From assembly GCF_036699995.1 (NCBI RefSeq), contig NZ_CP144906.1:3359001-3423000 (forward strand): a stretch of DNA of 64,000 nt. The letters are read 5' to 3'. This DNA comes from Clostridium beijerinckii. Its GTDB lineage: Bacteria > Bacillota > Clostridia > Clostridiales > Clostridiaceae. The notes below the pieces were generated by a model that saw only the letters and a program-made list of their open reading frames with translations, was not told the origin of the DNA and made no database searches. A program made the position numbers and the translations under genes. Positions 17,757 to 26,031 of this stretch are shown in pieces; position 1 is the stretch's first letter, and the number at the start of each line of letters is the position of its first letter.

Positions 17757-18077
17757 TTGAAGAAGTTTATTTCAATATTTTCTATTTTGTTATTTCTGTC
17801 ATTTAGTATTACTACTACTACAGTAGCTGATATAAATCAACCACGAACTTTTAAAGAAGGATTTTATGGCATACGAGATTTAGGTCTTATGGAAAATGTT
17901 TCTTACAGCGTTCAGAATTTATCTGAATATAAGGGCTTTATGGTTGTATTTGATTCTGAACAGAAAATACAGCAAGCTATTTCCTTAGATCCACGCTCTC
18001 AAAAGTTTCCACTTAAACCCATTAGAAATAGTGATAGAATTGTAATATTGGGTCAAGGAGCGTTAACTTTTTCTTAA
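17757..18077 (+). CDS. small secreted protein, paralogue of the one at 158
   Basis: 106 aa from a TTG at 17757 placed eight bases after GAAAGGGG; an ATG six codons earlier overlaps that site. Residues 1-30 form a signal peptide (KKF, hydrophobic core, TTTVADI). The mature part has FKEGFYGIRDLGL, VVFDSEQKIQQAI, FPLKP, IVILGQGALTFS, collinear with the protein at 158-475, including the terminal TFS. The domain is unknown to me. A terminator follows. Confidence 0.8.
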   Translation: MKKFISIFSILLFLSFSITTTTVADINQPRTFKEGFYGIRDLGLMENVSYSVQNLSEYKGFMVVFDSEQKIQQAISLDPRSQKFPLKPIRNSDRIVILGQGALTFS

Positions 18078-18169
18078 AAAAATCCGTTTCTCAATTATCA
18101 TTTGTAATTAAGAGTATATTTTCTTTAAATACTGTACATAATTAAAATGCAATTTCATATAACAAAAAA

Positions 18170-18216
18170 GAGATAGCTTTATTATTATCTACCTAGTTTA
18201 AATGCTATCTCTATTT
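18170..18216 (+). terminator. terminator of the secreted-protein gene
   Basis: GAGATAGC pairs with GCTATCTC over a 26-base A/T-rich loop, followed by TATTTCTATTTATTTTTT. Confidence 0.6.
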
Positions 18217-18415
18217 CTATTTATTTTTTAGTTCAAATTACTATATCCTATACAATTACTTCTTATATGTATTATTAGAAATGAAAACCCTCCAATTTCC
18301 TAATATCTCCGTCTATAATTCTAAAGCATTCATATTATTTTTCAATATAATTATATAAAGATTAATGCCTACACCCCTAAAACATTACATATAGTTCTAT
18401 TTCTCAATTTATATT

Positions 18416-19753
18416 TTATATGAATTTATGAGATTCAAGTATTGAATTTTCAATATTTCTAGCTATTGGCAATTTAATAAAAAACGTAGTTCCTATACCT
18501 AATTCTGTTTCAAACCATATTTGCCCCTTATGAATATTAGTAATAGTATGATATGCCATAAATAATCCTAACCCAGTACCACCACTTCTTCTAAAAGAAA
18601 ATGGTTCAAATAAAGTTTCACTTAAATCTTCTGGTATTCCTCCTGCTGTATCTTTGATTTTAATTATCATGAAATCCTCATCTTTTTCTGTTAAAATCTT
18701 AATTTCTCCACCTTCATCCATTGCTTGTACTGCGTTATTTATAATATTTTCAATTGCTCTCTTTAGAAGCTTTTCAGACATATTTATGTGTTCATCTAAA
18801 TTACTTTTAAGTGATAATTTAATTTTTTTATGTTCACAAATAGGATCAAAGTAGCCTATAATATTTTCTATTATATGCATAACTTTCTGAGGTATAAGTT
18901 TTTCTGGTTTAAATATACTCAAAAGTTCAATAATCATATCATTCATCTCATCAGCTTGTGTTATTATTCTGCTTAAATAGTTATCAATCCTATCTTTATC
19001 AGAAGTTATCATTCCTAATTGTCCTAAACCTCTAATTACTGACAATGGGTTTTTAAGATCATGAACAGCTGTTGCAATTAATTCACTTGTCGCTTGTAAA
19101 TTTATATACTGTGCTGGGGACTTATCGTTACTATTATTTATGTACATAACTGTTGATTCAATTGAATTTACACAGGCTATTAGTATATGAAGTCTTTCTG
19201 GTCTTGCATATTTAACTGGTACACTTATATCCATTGCACCAATAATTTTATTATCATACTTTATAGGAACACCAATACATGCACATCCACCATAAGCAAT
19301 ACCATAATGTTCTACTCCATAAACAAGAACTGGTTCTCCTATTGCCAATGCTGTACCTGCACCATTATTTCCTATATTCTCTTCTGACCAACTTGCTCCA
19401 ATGCATAGCCCTGCCTTTCTACCTCCCAGCTCTTCCGGAGTACCTCTATAATCAATAATCCACCCATCTTTATCTGATAAAGCTACAATATGAGGTATTC
19501 CAGTCAGGCTCATGGATAAAGAATCCATATATAATTTTGAAACCTCAATAAGTTGTGAGTTTTCTTTTATCCTTTTATTTAAATCTTTATCTGATAAAAA
19601 CTTAAATTTTATTTTTTCAGGCTTTATTCCTAATTCACTGCATCGTTTCCATGATTCTAATGTAATCTTTCTTGCAGTAGGATTACTATTTACAATTGAT
19701 ATAAAACTCTCCCACTCCTCTAAGCTATCATTTGTTTCTCGTAGACATTCCAT
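18416..19753 (-). CDS. GAF-domain sensor histidine kinase
   Basis: 445 aa, no membrane segment. Residues about 1-60 (SWKRCSELGI) and the GAF-like region 75-205 (PHIVALSDKDGWIIDYRG, GASWSEENIGNNGAGTALA) resemble the sensor part of AcoR/DhaR-type activators. The kinase follows: H box AVHDLKNPLSVIRGLGQLG, N box KRAIENIINNAVQAMDEGG, G1 IKDTAGGIPEDL and G2 RRSGGTGLGLFMAYHTI. All catalytic motifs are present, although the H box has HDLKNP rather than HELRTP. No response regulator is adjacent, so its partner is elsewhere. Confidence 0.92.
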   Translation of the reverse strand: MECLRETNDSLEEWESFISIVNSNPTARKITLESWKRCSELGIKPEKIKFKFLSDKDLNKRIKENSQLIEVSKLYMDSLSMSLTGIPHIVALSDKDGWIIDYRGTPEELGGRKAGLCIGASWSEENIGNNGAGTALAIGEPVLVYGVEHYGIAYGGCACIGVPIKYDNKIIGAMDISVPVKYARPERLHILIACVNSIESTVMYINNSNDKSPAQYINLQATSELIATAVHDLKNPLSVIRGLGQLGMITSDKDRIDNYLSRIITQADEMNDMIIELLSIFKPEKLIPQKVMHIIENIIGYFDPICEHKKIKLSLKSNLDEHINMSEKLLKRAIENIINNAVQAMDEGGEIKILTEKDEDFMIIKIKDTAGGIPEDLSETLFEPFSFRRSGGTGLGLFMAYHTITNIHKGQIWFETELGIGTTFFIKLPIARNIENSILESHKFI

Positions 19754-20013
19754 TCCTACACCACCCTAATATTTGTTTTTGAATTTTAAATAACTATATT
19801 ATAGTATTCGATATTTGGTCTAATATTCCTCTTTTTCCACCTTTATACCAAATATTATAATTTTTAATTGTATATAATTTATCTAAAAAATAACTGAATA
19901 TGTCTTTTCATTGATATTAAAGTAAATATGCATCTAAATTATTAACTACATTTTTTAATTAAGAGTAACTTGAAATATTATGGGAATATATATTTAATAG
20001 AGATAAAATCCTA
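19754..20013. other. intergenic region without gene
   Basis: Divergent upstream region of the kinase gene and the ferritin-like gene; A/T-rich, no structured RNA recognised. Confidence 0.4.
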
Positions 20014-20042
20014 TTGACATTGATTTATTAAAATGTTAATCT
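20014..20042 (+). promoter_or_regulatory. promoter of the ferritin-like gene
   Basis: TTGACA, 17 bases, TAATCT, placing the start about 55 bases before the ATG at 20105. Confidence 0.65.
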
Positions 20043-20104
20043 AGTTTTATTCAATTAAATTATACTATATATTATTTTAATCAATTTTAATACGGAGGTT
20101 TATT

Positions 20105-20506
20105 ATGGGTTTAATAGGTCTAACTAAAGGTACAGATTTAGAAGAAAAAATTAATGAAATGTGGAAGGCAGAAGCAATAGGTGCTGCAACTTATCAAGCT
20201 TTTGCAATAGTTGCTCAAGAAAAGGGTCTATCTGAATTAGCAGATGAACTAAAAAAGATTTCTGCTGATGAAGCTCGTCATGGTGGATTATATGCAGCGC
20301 TAAATGGTCATACAAATGAAAATTTACGTGATGCTTTGAGTTCAATGTCTATTGGTGAAATCTCTGCAGGAGAAAAAATAAAAGAATTATCTAAAATTCT
20401 TGATAAATTAGGTCTTATAGAAGCAGCTCAAGCTGTACATACTGCTGGCGAAGATGAGTGTAGACATGGTGAAATTTTAAAAGAGCTAGTTAAAAAATAT
20501 TTATAG
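20105..20506 (+). CDS. rubrerythrin-type ferritin-like protein without rubredoxin domain
   Basis: 133 aa four-helix bundle. The di-iron ligands are visible as two E...E-x2-H sets: KAEAIGAATYQAF and DEARHGG in the first half, EISAGEKI and EDECRHGEIL in the second. Rubrerythrins reduce peroxide in anaerobes. This one lacks the C-terminal CxxC rubredoxin module, so it needs another electron donor. GGAGG stands seven bases before the ATG. It is monocistronic. Confidence 0.9.
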   Translation: MGLIGLTKGTDLEEKINEMWKAEAIGAATYQAFAIVAQEKGLSELADELKKISADEARHGGLYAALNGHTNENLRDALSSMSIGEISAGEKIKELSKILDKLGLIEAAQAVHTAGEDECRHGEILKELVKKYL

Positions 20507-20805
20507 TGGATGAAATAATATAAATTAGACTTTTCGTTCATGACTATCTAACATTCTTAAAAAATATTTCAAAAATCTTATTTTCATTATTAATATCTAT
20601 GATTATAGTCTTATATAGTTTTCGCACTGAAAATTTAAAATTTTAATTTAATTCTTATTGTTTTTATTAAGTCACTTTAATCCTTCTAAAGTCTAACTAC
20701 AAGCATAGTTATAAATTTTCTTCCATATGTACAGGTTCGAATAAATTTTATAAATAAAGAAAGCCTATGAGTATATAGTTAAATTAAAACATATGGAGGA
20801 TTAAA

Positions 20806-21852
20806 ATGAATGTATTAAAAAAGCTTAAGTTATTTATTATAATTGTTTTATTATTATCAAATATAATTCCAAATAATACATATGCTTTACAAAACGGCAA
20901 CAATCAACCTCAGCTTAAGGTAGCTGTATTTATAAATAATTTCGAAGACTTATTTCTTTATGAAGTAAAGAAAAATTTAGAAGATATCCAAACTGAAAAT
21001 GCAGGTAAAGTTCAATTTACTTTTTTTGATGCAAAAGAAAATCAAAGTATTCAAAATGAGAGTATTGAAAATGCACTTAATCAAGACTTTAACCTTTTTG
21101 TAATACGTCCTGTTAGTAAAAACCTAAGCGATATCGAAGGTACTTTTAATAAAATACAACAAAAGAATATTCCATTAATTATCCTATACGAAAAAACTCC
21201 ATCGATAGTAAACTTACTTAGACCTTACCGCAACAGATCTATTATCATTAATACAGATCTTGCTCAATCTGGTACTCTTGAAGGTAAAATTCTAGCCAAT
21301 GCTTGGAATTCAACTAAAGGGGTTTTAGATAAAAATAAAGATAATATAATGCAATATGTTCTTATAAAAGGTCCATCTGATAGCAATATAACAGCTATAA
21401 GAAACAAATATTCAATTCAGGCAATAAATGAATCTGGAATAAAGACTCAGGAAATTTCATCGGTTACGTGTGATTTTCTAGAAGAATGCGCAAGAACTTC
21501 TGTGGAATCACTATTTTTAAATTATAGTAATAAAATTGAAGCAATAATTGCTAATAGTGATTCCATGGCAATAGGTGCTGTTAAAGGACTTCAAAAATAT
21601 GGATACAATAAAGGTGATCCCTCTAAGTATATTCCAGTTGTTGGAGTTGATGCCTTGCCAGAGGCACAAGAACTAATTGCAAAAGGATTTATGACAGGTA
21701 CTGTTAAGCAAGATCCACGCGAACATGCAAATGCAATTTATTCTATAGGAATGAATTTAGTTTCTGGTGCTCCTCCTCTCAGCGGTACTAATTATAAATT
21801 TGATGAAACTGGAGTCGCAATTGAGCTGCCTTATTCTGAATATGTTAAATAA
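20806..21852 (+). CDS. sugar-binding protein, MglB/RbsB-like (orphan)
   Basis: 348 aa with a signal peptide ending near NTYA (residue 27). The mature part is a type I periplasmic-binding fold: LKVAVFINNFEDLFLYEVKKNLE, FNLFVIRPVS, then QSGTLEGKILANAW, IEAIIANSDSMAIGAVKGLQKYG and VVGVDALPEAQELI, which follow galactose-binding MglB. The hallmark lipobox is absent, so it is either freely secreted or kept by the uncleaved leader. No transporter genes are adjacent. It is clearly paralogous to 24602-25669. Confidence 0.85.
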   Translation: MNVLKKLKLFIIIVLLLSNIIPNNTYALQNGNNQPQLKVAVFINNFEDLFLYEVKKNLEDIQTENAGKVQFTFFDAKENQSIQNESIENALNQDFNLFVIRPVSKNLSDIEGTFNKIQQKNIPLIILYEKTPSIVNLLRPYRNRSIIINTDLAQSGTLEGKILANAWNSTKGVLDKNKDNIMQYVLIKGPSDSNITAIRNKYSIQAINESGIKTQEISSVTCDFLEECARTSVESLFLNYSNKIEAIIANSDSMAIGAVKGLQKYGYNKGDPSKYIPVVGVDALPEAQELIAKGFMTGTVKQDPREHANAIYSIGMNLVSGAPPLSGTNYKFDETGVAIELPYSEYVK

Positions 21853-21930
21853 TAATAACTTCCTTAATTACAAACATATAAATCTTTATCATTTATCTAT
21901 ATACTGGAATATTATAAAATAATATTTTTA

Positions 21931-21960
21931 TAAGTCCCTAATCTTTAGGGGCTTATTTTT
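21931..21960 (+). terminator. terminator of the sugar-binding protein gene
   Basis: TAAG-CCCTAA pairs with TTAGGG-CTTA around TCT, then TTTTT. Confidence 0.8.
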
Positions 21961-22170
21961 CGATTACTTTTACCAATTCATAATATTCTATCCCACCAAT
22001 TAAAAATAACTTTTAGTAATGTCTTTGATTCTAATAAGTTATCCTTTTGTTCCTTTGAATTCAATTAATGATTCCTCCTAACTGTTGTTACATTAAATTC
22101 TACACTTATAACTAATTACCTCATCTAATATAAACGACTCACTATTTCATTTCAATAAGAAAATATTAAA

Positions 22171-22992
22171 CTAATTTCTCAAAGTAAATGATATTTGAGT
22201 AACTTTTCCACATTCAGTAAATCCAACATTCTTGTATGCTTTATTAGAAGCTGGATTTCTTAAATCTGTGTAAAGAACAGGAGTTTTATGTTCACTAAGA
22301 ATAATTTTGCATAATTCAGATACAATCTTTGCTCCAAATCCCTTACCTCTCATATTTGGTATGGTATATACCCCATTAATTCTAACATTTCGCTGTGAAC
22401 GATGAGCGATATTTGCCATAGAAATTATTTTGCTATCACATTCCCAAATATATAAGTTCTTACTTTCAATATACATTTTTGCAGTTTCTAACTGCTCTTC
22501 TGATGTAGTTTCTTTCCCAAAGCAATCATAAACAAATCCAGATAAAAATTCTGAAATAATATTAATATCATTTATCGTAGCTTGTCTAAGCTGTCCATTA
22601 ATCTGTTTTGCTTCAATTACAGATGAACACTGAAACGACTCCATTTGCAAAGAAACAGAATAATTTTTATGCTTAACTTTAGAATAATGTTCAGCTAACA
22701 AGATTGCTATATCTGGTTTAGCTACAAACGTCAGTATATCCACATCTTTATATAATTCTGCGAAATCATCTTTTAATTCCTTAATATCATCATTTGTGAT
22801 ATTATTTTCTGTCCATATCCAAGCTGGATGTTTAAGCGCTGACTGTCCAATTATTATACTTCTATTCTTATTTGTAAACAAATATGGAGATTCACTTTCT
22901 CTTACTAAATGTAGTAAATTAAACCGAACTTCGTCATCAGTAAATGGTTTAGAATCCAATATACTATCATTTCCTTGAAATCTAATTAACAC
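22171..22992 (-). CDS. two-part GNAT family N-acetyltransferase
   Basis: 273 aa from GTG at 22992, six bases after GGGGGG; an ATG five codons earlier overlaps that site. The C-terminal half (about 135-270) is GNAT: RQATINDINIISEFL, VYTIPNMRGKGFGAKIVSEL (acetyl-CoA loop RGKGFG) and NPASNKAYKNVGFTECG. The N-terminal half resembles the extra GNAT-like region of FR47-type proteins. Substrate unknown. Confidence 0.85.
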   Translation of the reverse strand: MLIRFQGNDSILDSKPFTDDEVRFNLLHLVRESESPYLFTNKNRSIIIGQSALKHPAWIWTENNITNDDIKELKDDFAELYKDVDILTFVAKPDIAILLAEHYSKVKHKNYSVSLQMESFQCSSVIEAKQINGQLRQATINDINIISEFLSGFVYDCFGKETTSEEQLETAKMYIESKNLYIWECDSKIISMANIAHRSQRNVRINGVYTIPNMRGKGFGAKIVSELCKIILSEHKTPVLYTDLRNPASNKAYKNVGFTECGKVTQISFTLRN

Positions 22993-23129
22993 TAATATCC
23001 CCCCCATAAAATTCTTATAAATTACTGCCTAATTTTAATTATTGATAATATATATATTACGTATAATATTTTTTTAGTTTGATACTATCTGCTAATTAGC
23101 AAATCAATATAGACACCGATAAAATTTTA

Positions 23130-24404
23130 CTAGTACACGCTGGCTTGTAACTCATTAATAAACTTATCTAAAAAGATATTGACTTTATTTTTGTCGGATT
23201 GAGTTCCGTATAGATTAACGCTAAGTGTTGCCACATTGTTAAATGTTGATATAGCTAACTGAAAGTATGGATCATATTTGATTGATCCTGTCATATAAGC
23301 TTCAATAATATTAGTCTCACCAAATGTAAGCTGTTTTTCATCAATTATACCTATATTAGTAAAAGCAATTGGTGGATTCACAAATTTTTTCTCAACTATT
23401 CCTCTTGCAATTTTGTAAGGAAAAATATCAAAAACTTTTTCTAGCATAGCTATACTTTTAATACAAGCTATATTAGATTTCTGTTTATTCATTTCTTTTT
23501 TTACTTTATAAAGTGTTTCTTCAAAAGTTTTACCAGTCTCATTACCTATATTACAGATAAGGTTTGTACATAAATTACAGAAGCATTCTCCTCTGTGATT
23601 TGGAAGATATTTTCTTAAATCTACAGTACACGGTATAGTCACACATCTTCCAAACAATTCAAACAAAACTCGTATATAGGCAGTAAGCATAATATCATTT
23701 ATTGTAGCATCGTGCTCTTTAGCATAAACTTTAAGCATACTAAATTTTTCTTTATTAATAGTGCGAATTTCAATAAATGGATTGCTGAGATCTCCCTCTA
23801 ACTCAAATTTCACATCATCATATGTAAATATATCAACTTTACTAAACATTATTTTTGCTTTCTCCGTAATTGATACATTCTTAAGTATTTGTTTAATTTT
23901 ACGATTTTTTCTTGGTATAACTTGATAGTCTTGATTATTTTCTATATTTGAATAAATATTACTAAGCATATATAGATATTCTTTAAATCCTGCGGCATCA
24001 CACAACATATGACTCATTAATATACATAATGTATCTTTTTCTTCCACTCTAATTAATTTTATATTTAATTGCGGGCCATTAAATGCATCTATTTGTTGAT
24101 AAAGATACTGTTTGACACATTCTTCGTTTCCATTTCGTATTTCTACAAATTCAATTATGTCACTTGCAGTATATCCTGCTTCTTCCCAATAAGGCTGTCT
24201 TTTGGATTCATTATATCTACATCTAATCAAAGGAAAAAAATTAATAGACATATCAATAGTCTTGCTCAATTTATCTAAATCAAGTTTTCCAGAAAATTCT
24301 GCTATAAAATGGAGAGTATGATCATTAATCCTTTTAACTTTAAAAAGGTATTGCAAAATATCCCATGCTTCTGCTTTATAATTTTTATAATAACTATTTA
24401 GCAT
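23130..24404 (-). CDS. condensation-like HxxxD acyltransferase
   Basis: 424 aa. The acyltransferase motif HxxxD is present as SHMLCDAAGFKEYL (about residues 130-143), with LSKTIDMSINFFPLIRCRY near the N-terminus and a late VDLRKYLP motif (DFGW-like position). This fits stand-alone condensation/alcohol-acetyltransferase-type proteins rather than NRPS modules, since no carrier or adenylation domain is nearby. Substrate unknown. AGAGGTG precedes the ATG. It sits between the two sugar-binding protein genes on the opposite strand. Confidence 0.75.
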   Translation of the reverse strand: MLNSYYKNYKAEAWDILQYLFKVKRINDHTLHFIAEFSGKLDLDKLSKTIDMSINFFPLIRCRYNESKRQPYWEEAGYTASDIIEFVEIRNGNEECVKQYLYQQIDAFNGPQLNIKLIRVEEKDTLCILMSHMLCDAAGFKEYLYMLSNIYSNIENNQDYQVIPRKNRKIKQILKNVSITEKAKIMFSKVDIFTYDDVKFELEGDLSNPFIEIRTINKEKFSMLKVYAKEHDATINDIMLTAYIRVLFELFGRCVTIPCTVDLRKYLPNHRGECFCNLCTNLICNIGNETGKTFEETLYKVKKEMNKQKSNIACIKSIAMLEKVFDIFPYKIARGIVEKKFVNPPIAFTNIGIIDEKQLTFGETNIIEAYMTGSIKYDPYFQLAISTFNNVATLSVNLYGTQSDKNKVNIFLDKFINELQASVY

Positions 24405-24601
24405 TTTACACCTCTATCATAAAATATGCTCCAGTATTATTTTACCATTTATATATAATTATAACATGCTTGCTCATTTATATATCATCTAATTTTTACT
24501 GTATTTTTATTTTATAATATTAGAATAAATTTTATATTTATACCAAACCTAATGAAGAGTATTATGATTTAAAACAGTTACATGAGTTGGAGGATTATTT
24601 A

Positions 24602-25669
24602 ATGAAGACATTTCTAAAAACAATAGTATTTATTCAAATTGTGTTAATTATACTCATACTAATAAATATAGCTCATGTTAATACATTTGCTAGCTCAAGT
24701 ATAGATGTTAGCAATGGCAAAGTAGCTAATGTTGCAGTATTACTATATAGTTTTGATGATCCCTATATGTTAGAAATTAAAAAGAGTTTAGAGGACATTG
24801 AAAATCAATATAAAGATAAAATTCACTTTACTTTTTATGATGGAAAAAATAATATGGCTATACAAAATGAAACAATAGATTCTCTTCGTAAGAGTAATAT
24901 TGATTTATTTATATTAAAGCTAGTTGATACAAAAGAAGAAAACATAAAAAATATCATGCTTAATCTAAAAAATGTTCCAATTATTTTTATGGAAGTTACT
25001 CCAGAAGTTGTATCAAAAGTTTCCAAACTTTATAGCAAAGCTGTTTTTCTGTATTCAACTTCAAGCCATGAAGGTGTTTTGCAAGGTAAAATTCTTGTAG
25101 ATAAATGGAATACTGATAAGAAATTTTTAGACAAGAACAATGATAATATTTTGCAATACATTTTGCTAAAAGGTGAAGCTAGTAACCCATACGCTATTGA
25201 AAGAACAAATGATGCTATTTCAACAATTAATGGAGCCGGAATACAAACAGAACAGCTTGCTCTAGTAAATGCCAATTGGTTTAGAGAATTAGCTAAAACT
25301 TCAGTTGATAATCTATTTCTCAAATATGATGGTGGAATTGAAGCAATAATTGCTAATAATGATGCAATGGCTTTAGGCTCTATTGAGGCACTACAAAAAT
25401 ATGGATATAACAAAGGTGATAAAAACAAGAATATAGCCGTTGTTGGAATTGATGGTCTAGAAGAAGCCAAAAATTTAATAGACAAAGGATTAATGACTGG
25501 TACCCTTATTCAAGATACAAAACTGGTATCTGAGGCATTTTATAATATTGGAATGAATTTAATTAAAAATGAAAGTCCTATAGCAAATACACCTTACAAA
25601 CTAGATAATGGAGTAATTACGATTCCAGAATCTTATAAGCCATATACAGGTCCAGTTAGTAATTCCTAA
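24602..25669 (+). CDS. sugar-binding protein, MglB/RbsB-like (orphan), second copy
   Basis: 355 aa from ATG at 24602, preceded by GGAGG. Signal peptide to about residue 31 (NTFASS). Landmarks shared with 20806-21852: VLLYSFDDPYMLEIKKSLEDIE, TFYDGKNNMAIQNETI, LQGKILVDKWN, IEAIIANNDAMALGSIEALQKYG and VVGIDGLEEAKNLIDKGL-MTGT. A transporter is absent here too. Possible roles are ligand delivery to a transporter elsewhere or to a membrane sensor; its start lies about 3.4 kb from the start of the nearest hybrid kinase gene. Confidence 0.85.
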   Translation: MKTFLKTIVFIQIVLIILILINIAHVNTFASSSIDVSNGKVANVAVLLYSFDDPYMLEIKKSLEDIENQYKDKIHFTFYDGKNNMAIQNETIDSLRKSNIDLFILKLVDTKEENIKNIMLNLKNVPIIFMEVTPEVVSKVSKLYSKAVFLYSTSSHEGVLQGKILVDKWNTDKKFLDKNNDNILQYILLKGEASNPYAIERTNDAISTINGAGIQTEQLALVNANWFRELAKTSVDNLFLKYDGGIEAIIANNDAMALGSIEALQKYGYNKGDKNKNIAVVGIDGLEEAKNLIDKGLMTGTLIQDTKLVSEAFYNIGMNLIKNESPIANTPYKLDNGVITIPESYKPYTGPVSNS

Positions 25670-25688
25670 GCAGTCTAAAGAATTTAAA

Positions 25689-25727
25689 AATAGTGAGTAT
25701 ACTTTATAAGTAAACTCACTATTTTCT
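25689..25727 (+). terminator. terminator of the second sugar-binding gene
   Basis: AATAGTGAGT pairs with ACTCACTATT; an inner CTTTATAAG and a TTTTCTT tail follow. Confidence 0.75.
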
Positions 25728-25806
25728 TAACTTAAATACTTAAAGACGTTGCCTAAACAGCATTCTACAAACTACTATATATAAAACTTAACATTAGATT
25801 TAAAAT

Positions 25807-25890
25807 TCATTTTTTCCTATCTTTTTTGCTTATAGCAACCAAAGCACATACAATAGCAGCACCTACTGCAATTAAAATAGAATTACTCAT
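25807..25890 (-). CDS. 27-aa putative membrane peptide
   Basis: ATG at 25890 follows GAAGGAGAA. The sequence is one hydrophobic helix (ILIAVGAAIVCALVAI) with a basic end (SKKDRKK), a common small membrane-peptide design. It is too short to identify. It lies between the sugar-binding gene and the hybrid-kinase island. Confidence 0.5.
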   Translation of the reverse strand: MSNSILIAVGAAIVCALVAISKKDRKK

Positions 25891-26031
25891 TAAAATTCTC
25901 CTTCAAACTCCTATTTATAATTGACTATAACATATTTAAAAATATATCACGATTTACTCATCGAAAGCAATGTTTTCATTAATCGTTGATTAAATTATAA
26001 ATCGAATGCCATTATTTCTCTTTCACAAATA

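Noticed and set aside
23130..24404. NRPS biosynthetic locus around the condensation-like protein
   Set aside because: Only one HxxxD domain is present; no adenylation, carrier or thioesterase gene lies nearby.
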